A stretch of DNA of 32,962 nt from Candidatus Avelusimicrobium aviculae (GCA_944324655.1 CALUXF010000019.1:1-32962); one strand, 5' to 3'. Positions 16,077 through 25,090 are shown, numbered from the stretch's first letter. The notes: generated by a model from the sequence alone, not told the origin. A program made the numbers and translations.

Positions 16077-19000
16077 ATGGCAAAACTAGTTGCTATGGAC
16101 GGCAACGGCGCAGTATCCCACGTCGCCCATGCTACCAACGAAGTAATCGCTATCTACCCGATTACCCCTTCTTCCACGATGGGTGAAATCTGCGACGCGA
16201 AAAGCGCCAAAGGTGAAACCAACATTTGGGGCAACGTTCCCATGGTGAGCGAGCTTCAATCCGAAGGCGGCGCTTCCGGCGCGGTGCACGGTTCTTTAAC
16301 CGCCGGCGCTTTAACCACCACTTTCACCGCTTCCCAGGGTTTACTGTTGATGATTCCCAATATGTACAAAATTGCCGGGGAACTCACGCCGACCGTATTT
16401 CACGTGTCCGCCCGCGCGGTAGCTACCACCGCTCTTTCTATTTTTGGTGACCATTCCGACGTAATGGCCGTACGCCAAACCGGCTGGGCCATGCTCTGCT
16501 CTGACAATCCGCAGGAAGCCATGGACATGGCGCTTATTTCCCAAGCGGCCACCTTGCGCGCCCGCGTGCCTTTCTTGCATTTCTTTGACGGTTTCCGCAC
16601 CAGCCATGAGCTGAACATGGTGGAACCCCTCACCAAAGAACAAATGCACGAAATGATTAACGACGAGCTGGTAGCCGAACACAAATCCCGCGGTTTAAAC
16701 CCGGAACACCCCACCGTGCGCGGCACCGCCGCCAACCCGGACGTGTACTTCCAGGCGCGTGAAGCCGTAAACAAATTTTACAACGCCGTACCCGGCATTG
16801 TAAAAGAAGAAATGGCCAAGTTTGAAAAAATGACCGGCCGCAAATATGACCTCTTCCAATACGTAGGCGACGCCGATGCTGAACGCTTAATCGTTATCAT
16901 GGGTTCCGGCGCGGACGTAGCCCAAAACGCCGTGGAAGCCATGAAAGGCCAAAAAGTGGGCGTACTGAAAATTAAACTTTTCCGCCCCTTCAGCATTGCG
17001 GATTTTGTGCGCGTCATTCCCAACACGGTTAAGAAAATCGCCGTTATGGACCGCACCAAAGAACCCGGCTCCTTGGGCGAACCTTTGTTCCAGGACGTAT
17101 GCGCCGCTTTCTTGACGGACGAAGCCAAAGCCAAATTCCCGTCTACCCCGCTCATCATCGGCGGCCGCTATGGTATTGGCTCTAAAGACTTCACCCCGTC
17201 TCACGTAAAAGCCATTTTTGACAACTTGGCCGCTGCCGAACCCAAAAAAGGCTTTACCGTTGGTATTAACGACGATTTAACCCACAACTCCTTACCGGAA
17301 ACCAAATTGGAAAGCAAAGCCGCTTCCGACATTTTTGCCGCTTTGTTCTACGGTTTAGGTTCCGACGGTACCGTAGGCGCCAACAAAAACACCATGAAAA
17401 TCATCAGCGCCAACGGTTTCTTTGCCCAAGGGTACTTTGTGTACGACTCTAAAAAATCCGGTTCCATGACCACGTCCCACATCCGCTTTGGCAAAAACTA
17501 CATCCGCGCTCCGTATTTAATCCAATCCGCTGACTTCATCGGCGTGCATATGTTTGACTTCTTGGATAAATACGACGTGCTGGGCAAAGCCAAAGAAGGC
17601 GCCACCGTGCTCATCAACGCTCCGTACAGCGCAGACGAACTTTGGAACCACTTAACGGCTGAAGTACAAAAAATCATCATTGACCGCAAACTGAAAGTGT
17701 ACACCATTGACGCTTCCGAAATTGCGCTCAAAACCGGCATGGGCAGCCGCACCAACACCATCATGCAGACGGCCTTCTTCGGCATTGCGGGCGTAATCCC
17801 CACCGAAAAAGCCATCGCCGACATTAAAGAAGCCATTAAGAAAACCTATTCTAAAAAAGGCGAAGAAGTGGTAAAGAAAAACTATGTAGCGGTAGACGCG
17901 GCCTTAGCCGGATTGCATGAAGTAAAATACCCGGCGCAAGTCACCTCCACCCTGCATACCAAAGCTCCTGTTCCGGCCAGCGCCCCGGCGTTTGTAAAAG
18001 ACGTTTTGGGCGAAATGATTGCCGGCCGCGGGGACGAGCTGCCCACTTCCGCCATGCCGGAAGGCGGCGTATATCCTACCGCCACCACGCAGTATGAAAA
18101 ACGCAACATCGCCATTATGGTGCCCCAGTGGGACCCGAACACCTGCATACAGTGCGGTTTCTGCTCCCTGGTGTGCCCGCATGCGGCTATCCGCATTAAA
18201 GCCTATGACGCGGCCGATTTGAAAGACGCCCCCAAAACCTTTAAATCCGCCGACGGCAAGGGCGATATCGCCGGGCTCAAATTCACCGTACAAGTAGCGG
18301 TGGAAGACTGCACCGGCTGCGGCGCCTGCGTATTTAACTGCCCGGCTAAAAACAAAGAAAACCCGGAAAAGAAAGCCCTCAATATGGTGCATCAGCTTTC
18401 CGTACGGGAAGACGAAATTGACAATTTCGCTTTCTTCTTGGGCTTAAAACAAGCCGATGTAAAAACCAAAAAAGAATCCGTAAAAGGCTCTCAGTTCCGC
18501 CAGCCGTTGTTTGAATTCTCCGGCGCGTGCGCGGGCTGCGGCGAAACCCCTTACGTGAAACTCTTAACCCAGCTGTTTGGGGACCGCTTGGCCGTTGCCA
18601 ACGCCACGGGCTGCTCCTCCATCTACGGCGGAAACCTGCCCACCACCCCTTACTGCAAACGCCCGGACGGCAAAGGGCCGGCGTGGTCCAACTCCTTGTT
18701 TGAAGACAATGCGGAGTTCGGCTTGGGTATGCGCCTGGCTTTTGACCAGCTCAACCACGATGCCAAAGCCGCTTTAACCGCGGCCAAAGAAGGCGGTTTA
18801 AAAGAACACGCCGCTTTGATTGACGCCGTTTTGAACGCTGACCAATCCACCGACGCGGGCATTGAAGCCCAGCGCAAAAACGTGGCGGATTTGAAAGCCA
18901 TCTTGCAAAAAGGCGCCGAAAAAGGCTGCGAAGAATGCAAACGCCTCTTGAGCTTGGCGGATTATTTGGTTAAAAAATCCGTCTGGATTTTGGGCGGTGA

Positions 19001-19646
19001 CGGCTGGGCCTATGATATCGGCTACGGCGGTTTGGATCACGTACTCGCCAGCGGCAAGAACATCAAAATCTTGGTACTGGATACGGAAGTATACTCCAAC
19101 ACCGGTGGTCAAATGTCCAAAGCTACGCCTTTAGGCGCCAAAGCCTTGTTCGCTGCGGGCGGCAAAACCATGCCGAAGAAAGACTTGGGTATGATTGCCA
19201 TGACCTACGGCAACATCTATGTAGCGCAGGTAGCTATGGGTGCCAACATGAACCAAACCATTCAGGCCTTGGCGGAAGCGGACGCTTACGACGGCCCGGC
19301 TTTGGTAATTGCTTACTCCCACTGCATTGCGCACGGGATTGATATGTCCAAAGGTATGGGCGAAGCCAAACGCGCCGTACAAGCCGGCCGCTGGATACTA
19401 TACCGCTTCAACCCGGAAGCCCGCTACGAAGGCAAGAACCCCTTGCATGTGGACAGCCCGCTGACTGCCCCCACCTTGCCGTTGGCCGATTATATGAGCG
19501 GCGAAAACCGCTTTAAAGGCTTAATGCGCGATAACCCGGAATTGGCCCAGCAGTTAATTAAACGCGCCGAGTCCGAATACGCCTGGAGACGCGACCTGTA
19601 CAAACAACTGGCCGCTATGGTCCCGGCGGAAAAGGTAGAAAAATAG
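16077..19646 (+). CDS. nifJ: Pyruvate:ferredoxin (flavodoxin) oxidoreductase, single chain
   Basis: 1189 residues, the usual length of the one-chain homodimeric PFOR. It oxidises pyruvate with CoA to acetyl-CoA and CO2, reducing ferredoxin: a central energy step in anaerobes. Domain order seen: pyruvate-binding N-terminus with YPITPSS (27-33); middle domains; a 2[4Fe-4S] ferredoxin segment (Cys690/693/696/700 and Cys745/748/751/755); further Cys in GACAGCGE and ATGCSS for the proximal cluster; and the thiamine-diphosphate motif GGDGWAYDIG (973-982) with EVYSNTGGQMSK. ATG at 16077 follows AAGGAG by about 11 bases and gives the family N-terminus; the frame upstream lies in the leader. Its codons look strongly biased toward GC-ending triplets, suggesting high expression. 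Confidence 0.97.
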   Translation: MAKLVAMDGNGAVSHVAHATNEVIAIYPITPSSTMGEICDAKSAKGETNIWGNVPMVSELQSEGGASGAVHGSLTAGALTTTFTASQGLLLMIPNMYKIAGELTPTVFHVSARAVATTALSIFGDHSDVMAVRQTGWAMLCSDNPQEAMDMALISQAATLRARVPFLHFFDGFRTSHELNMVEPLTKEQMHEMINDELVAEHKSRGLNPEHPTVRGTAANPDVYFQAREAVNKFYNAVPGIVKEEMAKFEKMTGRKYDLFQYVGDADAERLIVIMGSGADVAQNAVEAMKGQKVGVLKIKLFRPFSIADFVRVIPNTVKKIAVMDRTKEPGSLGEPLFQDVCAAFLTDEAKAKFPSTPLIIGGRYGIGSKDFTPSHVKAIFDNLAAAEPKKGFTVGINDDLTHNSLPETKLESKAASDIFAALFYGLGSDGTVGANKNTMKIISANGFFAQGYFVYDSKKSGSMTTSHIRFGKNYIRAPYLIQSADFIGVHMFDFLDKYDVLGKAKEGATVLINAPYSADELWNHLTAEVQKIIIDRKLKVYTIDASEIALKTGMGSRTNTIMQTAFFGIAGVIPTEKAIADIKEAIKKTYSKKGEEVVKKNYVAVDAALAGLHEVKYPAQVTSTLHTKAPVPASAPAFVKDVLGEMIAGRGDELPTSAMPEGGVYPTATTQYEKRNIAIMVPQWDPNTCIQCGFCSLVCPHAAIRIKAYDAADLKDAPKTFKSADGKGDIAGLKFTVQVAVEDCTGCGACVFNCPAKNKENPEKKALNMVHQLSVREDEIDNFAFFLGLKQADVKTKKESVKGSQFRQPLFEFSGACAGCGETPYVKLLTQLFGDRLAVANATGCSSIYGGNLPTTPYCKRPDGKGPAWSNSLFEDNAEFGLGMRLAFDQLNHDAKAALTAAKEGGLKEHAALIDAVLNADQSTDAGIEAQRKNVADLKAILQKGAEKGCEECKRLLSLADYLVKKSVWILGGDGWAYDIGYGGLDHVLASGKNIKILVLDTEVYSNTGGQMSKATPLGAKALFAAGGKTMPKKDLGMIAMTYGNIYVAQVAMGANMNQTIQALAEADAYDGPALVIAYSHCIAHGIDMSKGMGEAKRAVQAGRWILYRFNPEARYEGKNPLHVDSPLTAPTLPLADYMSGENRFKGLMRDNPELAQQLIKRAESEYAWRRDLYKQLAAMVPAEKVEK

Positions 19647-19665
19647 TTTGAAGTAAGAGAAGTCT

Positions 19666-19702
19666 AACCCCCCCGGTTGGAATACCAACCGGGGGGTTTC
19701 TT
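19666..19702 (+). terminator. Terminator of the PFOR gene
   Basis: AACCCCCC..CCGGTTGG pairs with CCAACCGGGGGGTT around loop AATA and is followed by TTTCTTT, 20 bases after the stop. Nothing further is recognised in 19703-19900. Confidence 0.92.
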
Positions 19703-19900
19703 TGAATAAAGATGCCCGCAGCATTGCAGTTAAACACACCGCTTGGCCCGTTAGATTGTTTGGCCTGCTGTTTTTGTTGCTAAGCGCTTAAGCCGCAGGG
19801 TGTTTTTCCTTCTTATTGTCTAATCCAATTCACCCAAAACAAAGCCCCGTGTAAATTTTCCGCCTTTCTTCTTAAAACACCTACTTTTTTCCCTTGCTTT

Positions 19901-19911
19901 TTTGCTAGAAT
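19901..19911 (+). promoter_or_regulatory. Extended -10 promoter of the oxidoreductase operon
   Basis: TTTGCTAGAAT contains TGn plus TAGAAT, an extended -10, 20 bases before the start. No good -35 is visible, which extended -10 promoters tolerate. Confidence 0.5.
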
Positions 19912-19930
19912 AACCCCAATAGGAGGACGC

Positions 19931-21037
19931 ATGAAAACAATTAATGTGGCTGTTATCGGTTTTGGGTTTATGGGTAAAACCCACACCTATGGATATCAAA
20001 CCATCCCTTTATTTTATGAGCCTGATTTTCAGGTTCGCCTGGCTGCCGTGTGCGCCAGCCGTTACCAAAACGCCTTGGCCGCCAAAGAGCGCTACGGCTT
20101 TGCCCATGCCGCGCATGATTTAGACGAAATTTTATCCCTTCCCGATATAGACGTAATAGATATTTGTACTCCTAACGCTTTGCATACGCAGGCCATTTTA
20201 AAAGCCTTGGACGCAAAAAAGCACATTTATTGTGAAAAACCCGTGGCTTGCGGCCCGCAGGAAACCGCCCGCATCTTGGCGCACCCTAACTTAAACAGCG
20301 TGACCACGCAAACCGTTTTTAACAACCGTTTTACTCCAGCCGCCAAACTGGCTAAAGAATTTATGACACAAGAACGCCTGGGCCGTATTTTATCTTTCCG
20401 CGCGCATATGATTATGCCTTCCAACGTGGACGCGCAAAAACCCATGCGCTGGCGCAACAGCCGCCAAACGGCGGGCGGAGGGGTGTTGTATGATTTGGGC
20501 GCGCATGTAATGGACATGCTTACTTGGTTGGCAGGCCCCGTGGCACGCGTGTACACAAAAAACCAAACCGCCTACGCCACCCGGCCGGACGAAAACGGAC
20601 GCCCCGTACCCGTGGATACGGACGACGCCTCCTACTCTATCATCACTTTATCCAATGGCGCAGTGGGCACAGCCGAAGCTAACAAACTGGCTACCGGAAC
20701 CAATACGGATTTATACATAGAAATTCATGGGGAAAAGGGCGCCTTAAAGCTGGATTTTATGGACCCGAATTGGCTGTATTTTTACGACGCGCAAGACCCG
20801 CACCCCGGCTACAAAAAAATAGAAACCGTACAGAAATACCCCGCGGGGACGGACTTTCCCCCCGCGCGCCACCCCATGGGCTGGATACGCGCCCATGCGG
20901 ATTGTTTGTATGAATTTCTGCGCGCTGTACATGAAAACCGCCCCGCGGCCCCTTCTTTGCAAGACGGGTTATATGTGCAAAAATTGCTGGACGCTATGTA
21001 CCAATCCGCCCAAGAAAATAGGGAAATTACACTATGA
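19931..21037 (+). CDS. Gfo/Idh/MocA-family NAD(P)-dependent oxidoreductase
   Basis: 368 residues. The N-terminal Rossmann fold has VIGFGFMGKTH (GxGxxG, about 8-18). The EKP motif that holds nicotinamide and substrate is in YCEKPV, and GGGVLYDLGAHVMD supplies the usual catalytic-site histidine region. The C-terminal half is the alpha/beta sheet domain that binds sugars or cyclitols. Family members oxidise or reduce sugars, inositols or sugar acids; the substrate cannot be fixed here. AGGAGG four bases before the ATG is a strong SD. The stop overlaps the ankyrin gene as ATGA, so the two proteins are made together. Confidence 0.9.
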   Translation: MKTINVAVIGFGFMGKTHTYGYQTIPLFYEPDFQVRLAAVCASRYQNALAAKERYGFAHAAHDLDEILSLPDIDVIDICTPNALHTQAILKALDAKKHIYCEKPVACGPQETARILAHPNLNSVTTQTVFNNRFTPAAKLAKEFMTQERLGRILSFRAHMIMPSNVDAQKPMRWRNSRQTAGGGVLYDLGAHVMDMLTWLAGPVARVYTKNQTAYATRPDENGRPVPVDTDDASYSIITLSNGAVGTAEANKLATGTNTDLYIEIHGEKGALKLDFMDPNWLYFYDAQDPHPGYKKIETVQKYPAGTDFPPARHPMGWIRAHADCLYEFLRAVHENRPAAPSLQDGLYVQKLLDAMYQSAQENREITL

Positions 21038-21747
21038 ACAAAAAAATAACTATATGCATTATTATATTGTTGGTATGCGCCTTGGCGTGGAGTTACCGCC
21101 AAAAACGCCAAGAACAACTGGCCGCCACTTTAATTGCGGACGCTTACGCCGGGGATTTAATTGCCGTTAAAAATGACTTGGAAGACGGAGCCCCCCTGGA
21201 TTACACCCTGCTGTTTGAAGACGAGGAACGCCAATACGCCGGGGCGGATTTTACCGCCTTGCACGCGGCGGCTTCGGGCGGGAATGAAGATATTATCAAT
21301 TTATTTTTAGACGAGGGCCTTTCCATTGACGGGCAAACCCCGCACGGCTGGACGCCGCTTTTTGTGGCCGTGCGCGACGGACGGGCCGAAGCCGCCAAAC
21401 TGCTTGTTTTCCGCGGTGCCAACCCCAACCTGCCCACCGATACCGGTGCCACCCCGCTTATTATGGCGGTAACGCAAAAATTCCCCACCGAAAAACAACG
21501 CCTGGATTTGGTAACCTATCTGTTAAAACGCGGGGCGGACCCAAACCTCTCTACCCAAAACGGGTTGGACGCATTATTTTTTGCCGCCTCTTACCAAAAA
21601 AACCCGGAATTGGTAGCCCTATTGTTGGAATACGGTGCCGATACCCAAACCGAGAATTACAAAAAACTGCTAAAACTGCTAAAAACCCGCACGGATAAAG
21701 AGAGTAAAAAAATAGCCGCCCTGTTACAAAAAGCGGTTAAAAAATAA
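21034..21747 (+). CDS. Membrane-anchored ankyrin-repeat protein
   Basis: 237 residues. An N-terminal hydrophobic segment (about 5-20) with basic residues after it acts as an uncleaved anchor or signal, so the repeats probably face the periplasm. Four to five ankyrin repeats follow at about 35-65 (degenerate), 72-100, 105-133, 138-172 and 177-206, with the usual G.TPL..A and LL..GA.PN.  signatures. A basic Lys-rich tail closes the protein. Translation is coupled to the upstream oxidoreductase (ATGA overlap). Ankyrin repeats bind proteins; the partner may be the oxidoreductase or an envelope protein, but topology makes direct contact uncertain. Confidence 0.85.
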   Translation: MNKKITICIIILLVCALAWSYRQKRQEQLAATLIADAYAGDLIAVKNDLEDGAPLDYTLLFEDEERQYAGADFTALHAAASGGNEDIINLFLDEGLSIDGQTPHGWTPLFVAVRDGRAEAAKLLVFRGANPNLPTDTGATPLIMAVTQKFPTEKQRLDLVTYLLKRGADPNLSTQNGLDALFFAASYQKNPELVALLLEYGADTQTENYKKLLKLLKTRTDKESKKIAALLQKAVKK

Positions 21748-21772
21748 CAACTCTCTTATGCTAATTGCCGAT

Positions 21773-21803
21773 AAAAAACCTACCGTTTTAAGGTAGGTTT
21801 TTT
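21773..21803. terminator. Bidirectional terminator
   Basis: A perfect 12-bp stem AAAAAACCTACC / GGTAGGTTTTTT with a seven-base loop lies between two convergent units, the ankyrin gene (+) and the HEFSH membrane protein (-), and can serve both. Confidence 0.9.
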
Positions 21804-21843
21804 ATCTTCCACACAGTTATGCTCAAATCAGATTTTAAAACAT

Positions 21844-22608
21844 TTATTTTTTGCCGGACAACCGGTCCCACAGGTTGCCGCTGGAACGGCCGGTAAACGG
21901 GTCCCGCTCGTAATCCTGCGCTGTTATACGCACGGTGGAAGCGGGCGGCACCGCCGCTTGGCGCCAAGGGTCCGGCTTTAAATCCTGGCGCATAAAGTCA
22001 TTCAAATGCTCCCAATAATACCACAGACAATAAAAGGCCAGCACCAAGCACACCGCCGCCGCAAAATAAAACAGGCTGGCAAAAACCTTATCCCATTCCA
22101 GCAGGCCGAGGGGTTTTAACATATAATACCAATCCCCCGGCGTTCCCGGCCCGGAGGAGCTGACCATGTCGGAAGACGTCAAATGCAAGCTCATCGCGCG
22201 CGCGTCCGCGCAATAACGCGCGGTGGAATACCAACACCCCGCCCAATAATACCATACCAACACGGAAGGCCACCTCCCCCCCGGTATGCGCCAGCACAGC
22301 CACAACAACACCGCGGGCAACAGCGCTTCGGCCATAGGCCCGGCCCACAAGCCGACGGTCTGGCTGTGGGTAAGCCCCCAGGCAATACGGTGGGAAAACT
22401 CATGCACTAAATAAATGGGAAAATAAACAAAAACGTTATCAAACAAAAGGGTCAGGGGCCAAACATCACGCCACAAAAATAACAGCCAAGAAGCCAAAAT
22501 AACCCCCAACAAAGATACCCAAGTCCACTTAAAAGCTAATGGGCTTTGGCGGGAAGCGTCAATAAATGAAAAAAAGTCCCGAAATAATGCTTTTATTTTT
22601 TGAAACAT
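21844..22608 (-). CDS. Membrane protein with HExxH motif, possible intramembrane metalloprotease
   Basis: 254 residues, 4-5 hydrophobic segments (about 29-47, 52-70, 86-106, 115-130, 174-198) and a soluble Pro/Arg-rich C-terminus. HEFSH at 69-73 sits at the end of a membrane helix, as in M50/site-2-protease-type enzymes, and GPMAEALLP follows where those proteins have conserved glycines. The classic NPDG third-ligand motif is absent; Asp159 in GTPGDW is a possible substitute. It is therefore either a divergent M50-like peptidase or an inactive relative. The start overlaps the queH stop by 16 bases, implying coupled translation, although the functions show no obvious link. Confidence 0.65.
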   Translation of the reverse strand: MFQKIKALFRDFFSFIDASRQSPLAFKWTWVSLLGVILASWLLFLWRDVWPLTLLFDNVFVYFPIYLVHEFSHRIAWGLTHSQTVGLWAGPMAEALLPAVLLWLCWRIPGGRWPSVLVWYYWAGCWYSTARYCADARAMSLHLTSSDMVSSSGPGTPGDWYYMLKPLGLLEWDKVFASLFYFAAAVCLVLAFYCLWYYWEHLNDFMRQDLKPDPWRQAAVPPASTVRITAQDYERDPFTGRSSGNLWDRLSGKK

Positions 22609-23186
22609 ACATCTTCTTTCTCTTTTTTACCACGGTTTTGAGCGGCCTGCAAACTAAACCGGCAGCCACAGTATTGCTGGGAATAAAAATTCAGCTCTTT
22701 CCATACCGCGCGGCGGGCTTCCTCTAAACCGTTGCGGCGCCAGTTGGTTTCGTTATAAACCACCCCTTCCTGCGCGCAAGCCGCGCGGGCGGCCGCGTTT
22801 ACCTGCTCCATATCTTTATAGCGAGATACCCCCAGTACGGAAGATATTTCCTCAAAACCATGTTCCTTGGCGTATTGCGCCGCCTTTTTAAGGCGCATAA
22901 AAAAACACACGCTGCAGCGTTTGCCGCGTTCAGGCTCGTTCTCCAACCCGGTGACCAAACGTTCCCATTCCTGGGGTTCGTAAGGCAGTTCCACAAAATG
23001 AATGCCAAAATGCGCACAGGCGCGCTTTTGCTCGTCCCGGCGTTTTTCATATTCGCTAAGCGGATAAATATTGGGATTATAAAATAAGAGGGTTACGTCC
23101 AACCCTAAGGCCGCCGCGCGGGAAAGTACCCCCCCGGAACAGGGAGCGCAGCAAGAAAGCAACAATAATTTTTTAGCGTTTGGCAT
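22593..23186 (-). CDS. queH: Epoxyqueuosine reductase QueH
   Basis: 197 residues. Catalyses the last step of queuosine synthesis on tRNA, epoxyqueuosine to queuosine, and replaces the cobalamin-dependent QueG. Family (formerly DUF208) motifs are all present: SCCAPC (Cys12, 13, 16), the NIYP..EYEKR segment, ERGKRCSVCFFMRL, and NFYSQQYCGC near the C-terminus. The cysteines form the 4Fe-4S and neighbouring metal site plus the redox disulfide. ATG at 23186 gives the normal N-terminus; the longer frame runs into the rpsA terminator. No SD is visible, and a TACACT -10 ends seven bases before the ATG, so the mRNA may be leaderless. Followed by, and overlapping, the HEFSH protein gene. Confidence 0.93.
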   Translation of the reverse strand: MPNAKKLLLLSCCAPCSGGVLSRAAALGLDVTLLFYNPNIYPLSEYEKRRDEQKRACAHFGIHFVELPYEPQEWERLVTGLENEPERGKRCSVCFFMRLKKAAQYAKEHGFEEISSVLGVSRYKDMEQVNAAARAACAQEGVVYNETNWRRNGLEEARRAVWKELNFYSQQYCGCRFSLQAAQNRGKKEKEDVCFKK

Positions 23187-23192
23187 ATTTAC

Positions 23193-23198
23193 AGTGTA
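23193..23198 (-). promoter_or_regulatory. -10 element predicting a leaderless queH mRNA
   Basis: Minus-strand TACACT followed by GTAAAT and then ATG puts the first transcribed base on the A of the start codon. It lies after the rpsA terminator, so queH needs its own promoter. No consensus -35 was found. Confidence 0.4.
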
Positions 23199-23203
23199 CA
23201 AAA

Positions 23204-23237
23204 TAAAAACCCGCCGGTATTTACGCCCGGCGGGTTT
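23204..23237 (-). terminator. Terminator of the ftsQ-to-rpsA unit
   Basis: A perfect 11-bp stem AAACCCGCCGG / CCGGCGGGTTT with a nine-base loop and further T on the minus strand lies 17 bases after the rpsA stop. Confidence 0.92.
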
Positions 23238-23253
23238 AGTCAATCATATCTAA

Positions 23254-24447
23254 CTATTCGGCGTCTTTGGTATCTTCTTCCTGCGTTTTGAAAGAATCTT
23301 GCAAGAGCTGGCCCAGCGTAGGGCGCGGAGCCTGTTTTAGATACTGGGCAACCACTTTACGGTTTTGAACCTGGTCATATTTCTTGACGGAAAGGTTTAC
23401 CGTAAAAGTTTCCGGGTTGACGCCCACTACCAAAGTGGTGATGGTATCGCCTTCTTTGGCGGTAAAATCACGCCCCATTTCAAACGGGCTGATGAAACCT
23501 TTGGTATTGTTTTTGCCGATGGTGCATTCCACCCCTTCTTCAGACACCTTGGTTACCGTGGCTTTCACAGAGCTCTTGTACGGATAGCGGCGTTTCAAAG
23601 CGTCGGCCGGGTTGAGGAATAATTGTTTCAAACCAAATTCCAATTTGGGGGTTTCTTTGTCCAAGCGGATTAATTTGGCTTTCAAGCGCTGGCCGCGGCG
23701 GAAATTGGCAATGGCGGTTTCAGCGTCTTTCCAGGCAACGTTTTCCAACGTAACAATGCCTTCAATGCCGTGGAAGCGAAGGAATAATTTATCCTTATCC
23801 ACTTTAGCCACCACTACGCGCAAAACATCACCTTCTTTAATTTCGCTTAATACCTGGGTGCGGCGGACGGCTTCGTCCTCTTCCAACACTTGTTTGCGGG
23901 AAACAATCAGTTTCTGTTTTTCTTTAGAAAACTCTACAATCTGGGCTTTAATTTTAGCGCCCACGGGCAGGTAATGTTTATAGGCGGTGTGAAGCTCAGA
24001 CAAAGAAAGCGGCATAAATCCGCTTACGCCAAAAACTTCCACAATGTATCCCCCTTTCACCGTTTGCAAAATAACGCCTTTTACGCGTTCTTTGGCTTCA
24101 TAGGCTTTTTTGCATACATCCCAGCCTAAATATTCCAACGCTTTTTTGTGAGATAAAATAGCGGGTCTTTCATCAGAACCTTTTTTAACGAGTACTGCGG
24201 AAACCTTATCGCCGGCGGCCGGCAAAGTTTTTCCTTCAAAATCAGACACGGGGATAGCCCCTTCTTTTTTGGTTCCGGTATCCACTAAAATATTATCCTG
24301 CGTTACCTGCACAACGGTTACTTCTACAATTTCCCGTTTGTTCAGTTTCTCCGATAAAGACTCTTGCTGCGCAATTAACTGGTCCATCGTCATTTCTTGT
24401 TCGTTAATTGTTTCTTCCGTGGTTTTAATTTCTTCGTTTGTAGTCAT
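23254..24447 (-). CDS. rpsA: Ribosomal protein S1 (four S1 domains)
   Basis: 397 residues with four S1 RNA-binding repeats at about 39-101, 119-185, 205-275 and 292-356, shorter than the six-domain E. coli protein. S1 helps the 30S subunit capture and unfold mRNA, especially with weak SD sites. The N-terminal 35 residues are acidic (Glu/Thr/Gln-rich) and the C-terminus is charged. It follows cmk and plsC; cmk-rpsA linkage is a common bacterial arrangement and supports the assignment over a general S1-domain protein. GGA lies close to the ATG, and a 7-bp hairpin sits just upstream (24461-24484), a candidate site for S1 autoregulation. Confidence 0.9.
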   Translation of the reverse strand: MTTNEEIKTTEETINEQEMTMDQLIAQQESLSEKLNKREIVEVTVVQVTQDNILVDTGTKKEGAIPVSDFEGKTLPAAGDKVSAVLVKKGSDERPAILSHKKALEYLGWDVCKKAYEAKERVKGVILQTVKGGYIVEVFGVSGFMPLSLSELHTAYKHYLPVGAKIKAQIVEFSKEKQKLIVSRKQVLEEDEAVRRTQVLSEIKEGDVLRVVVAKVDKDKLFLRFHGIEGIVTLENVAWKDAETAIANFRRGQRLKAKLIRLDKETPKLEFGLKQLFLNPADALKRRYPYKSSVKATVTKVSEEGVECTIGKNNTKGFISPFEMGRDFTAKEGDTITTLVVGVNPETFTVNLSVKKYDQVQNRKVVAQYLKQAPRPTLGQLLQDSFKTQEEDTKDAE

Positions 24448-24460
24448 AAGTCCTTATTTA

Positions 24461-24484
24461 CAGTCCGTCGCATGGTGCGGACTG
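24461..24484 (-). promoter_or_regulatory. Hairpin in the rpsA leader
   Basis: CAGTCCG (24461-24467) and CGGACTG (24478-24484) form a perfect 7-bp stem with a ten-base loop, 13 bases before the rpsA start. No T-run follows, so it is not a terminator. Confidence 0.5.
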
Positions 24485-24496
24485 CGTAATCCTCCG

Positions 24497-25090
24497 TTAG
24501 ATATTAATTGATATAATTGCGTCCATTATTTCGTTTGCAAAACGTTTGTACTGCTCTTTGGGTTCTTGGGCAGGGTCCTGCCGCAAGTGCATTACCGTGC
24601 CAAATTTCACCCGTATGCGGCGCACCCACGGCCAACCAAAAGTGCCCTCCACCTTTACAGGCAGCACCGGCGCCTGGGTATGATACACCAAGTAGCCTAT
24701 GCCGCTTTTCGGTTTGCGGGGTTTGCCGTCTTTAGAGCGGGTTCCTTCCGGAAACATTACAATACTTTGCCCTTTCTCCAACGCGCGCACCACTTCTTTT
24801 AAGGCGCCAAAATCGCCGATTGTGCGGGTACGGTCCACCGGGATATAGCCGCTGCGGCGGAAAAACCACCCCAGCCCCGGCACGGCAAATAACTCTTTTT
24901 TGGCAACGAAGAGGGAATCACGCACCAACCCCGCGAACGAGCCGATTGCCGGCGGATCCGCGTTGGAAAGGTGGTTGCCCGCTATAATGAGGGCCCCGGT
25001 TTTGGGGATGTTTTCCAACCCCTCTACCTTAAAGTCATAACAGGTTTTAAAAAAGATCCTTGCTAATAATTTTACCAAATTAAGAAGCAT
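24497..25090 (-). CDS. plsC: 1-acyl-sn-glycerol-3-phosphate acyltransferase
   Basis: 197 residues. Acylates lysophosphatidic acid to phosphatidic acid at the inner face of the membrane. The acyltransferase motifs are clear: NHLSNAD (His40 and Asp45 of the NHx4D motif, 39-45), GYIPVDR at about 81-87, and FPEGTRS at 113-119. A hydrophobic, basic N-terminus likely binds the membrane. The start overlaps the cmk stop by 11 bases. Length and motifs fit short PlsC proteins; acyl-donor preference is not visible. Confidence 0.93.
   Translation of the reverse strand: MLLNLVKLLARIFFKTCYDFKVEGLENIPKTGALIIAGNHLSNADPPAIGSFAGLVRDSLFVAKKELFAVPGLGWFFRRSGYIPVDRTRTIGDFGALKEVVRALEKGQSIVMFPEGTRSKDGKPRKPKSGIGYLVYHTQAPVLPVKVEGTFGWPWVRRIRVKFGTVMHLRQDPAQEPKEQYKRFANEIMDAIISINI

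Noticed and set aside
16341-18392. Several minus-strand ORFs over 100 codons inside the PFOR gene
   Set aside because: GC-rich, strongly biased codons create open antisense frames; none has an SD or recognisable domain.
19711-19782. 23-codon plus-strand ORF after the PFOR terminator
   Set aside because: No SD or promoter; Cys-rich tail is from a low-complexity stretch.
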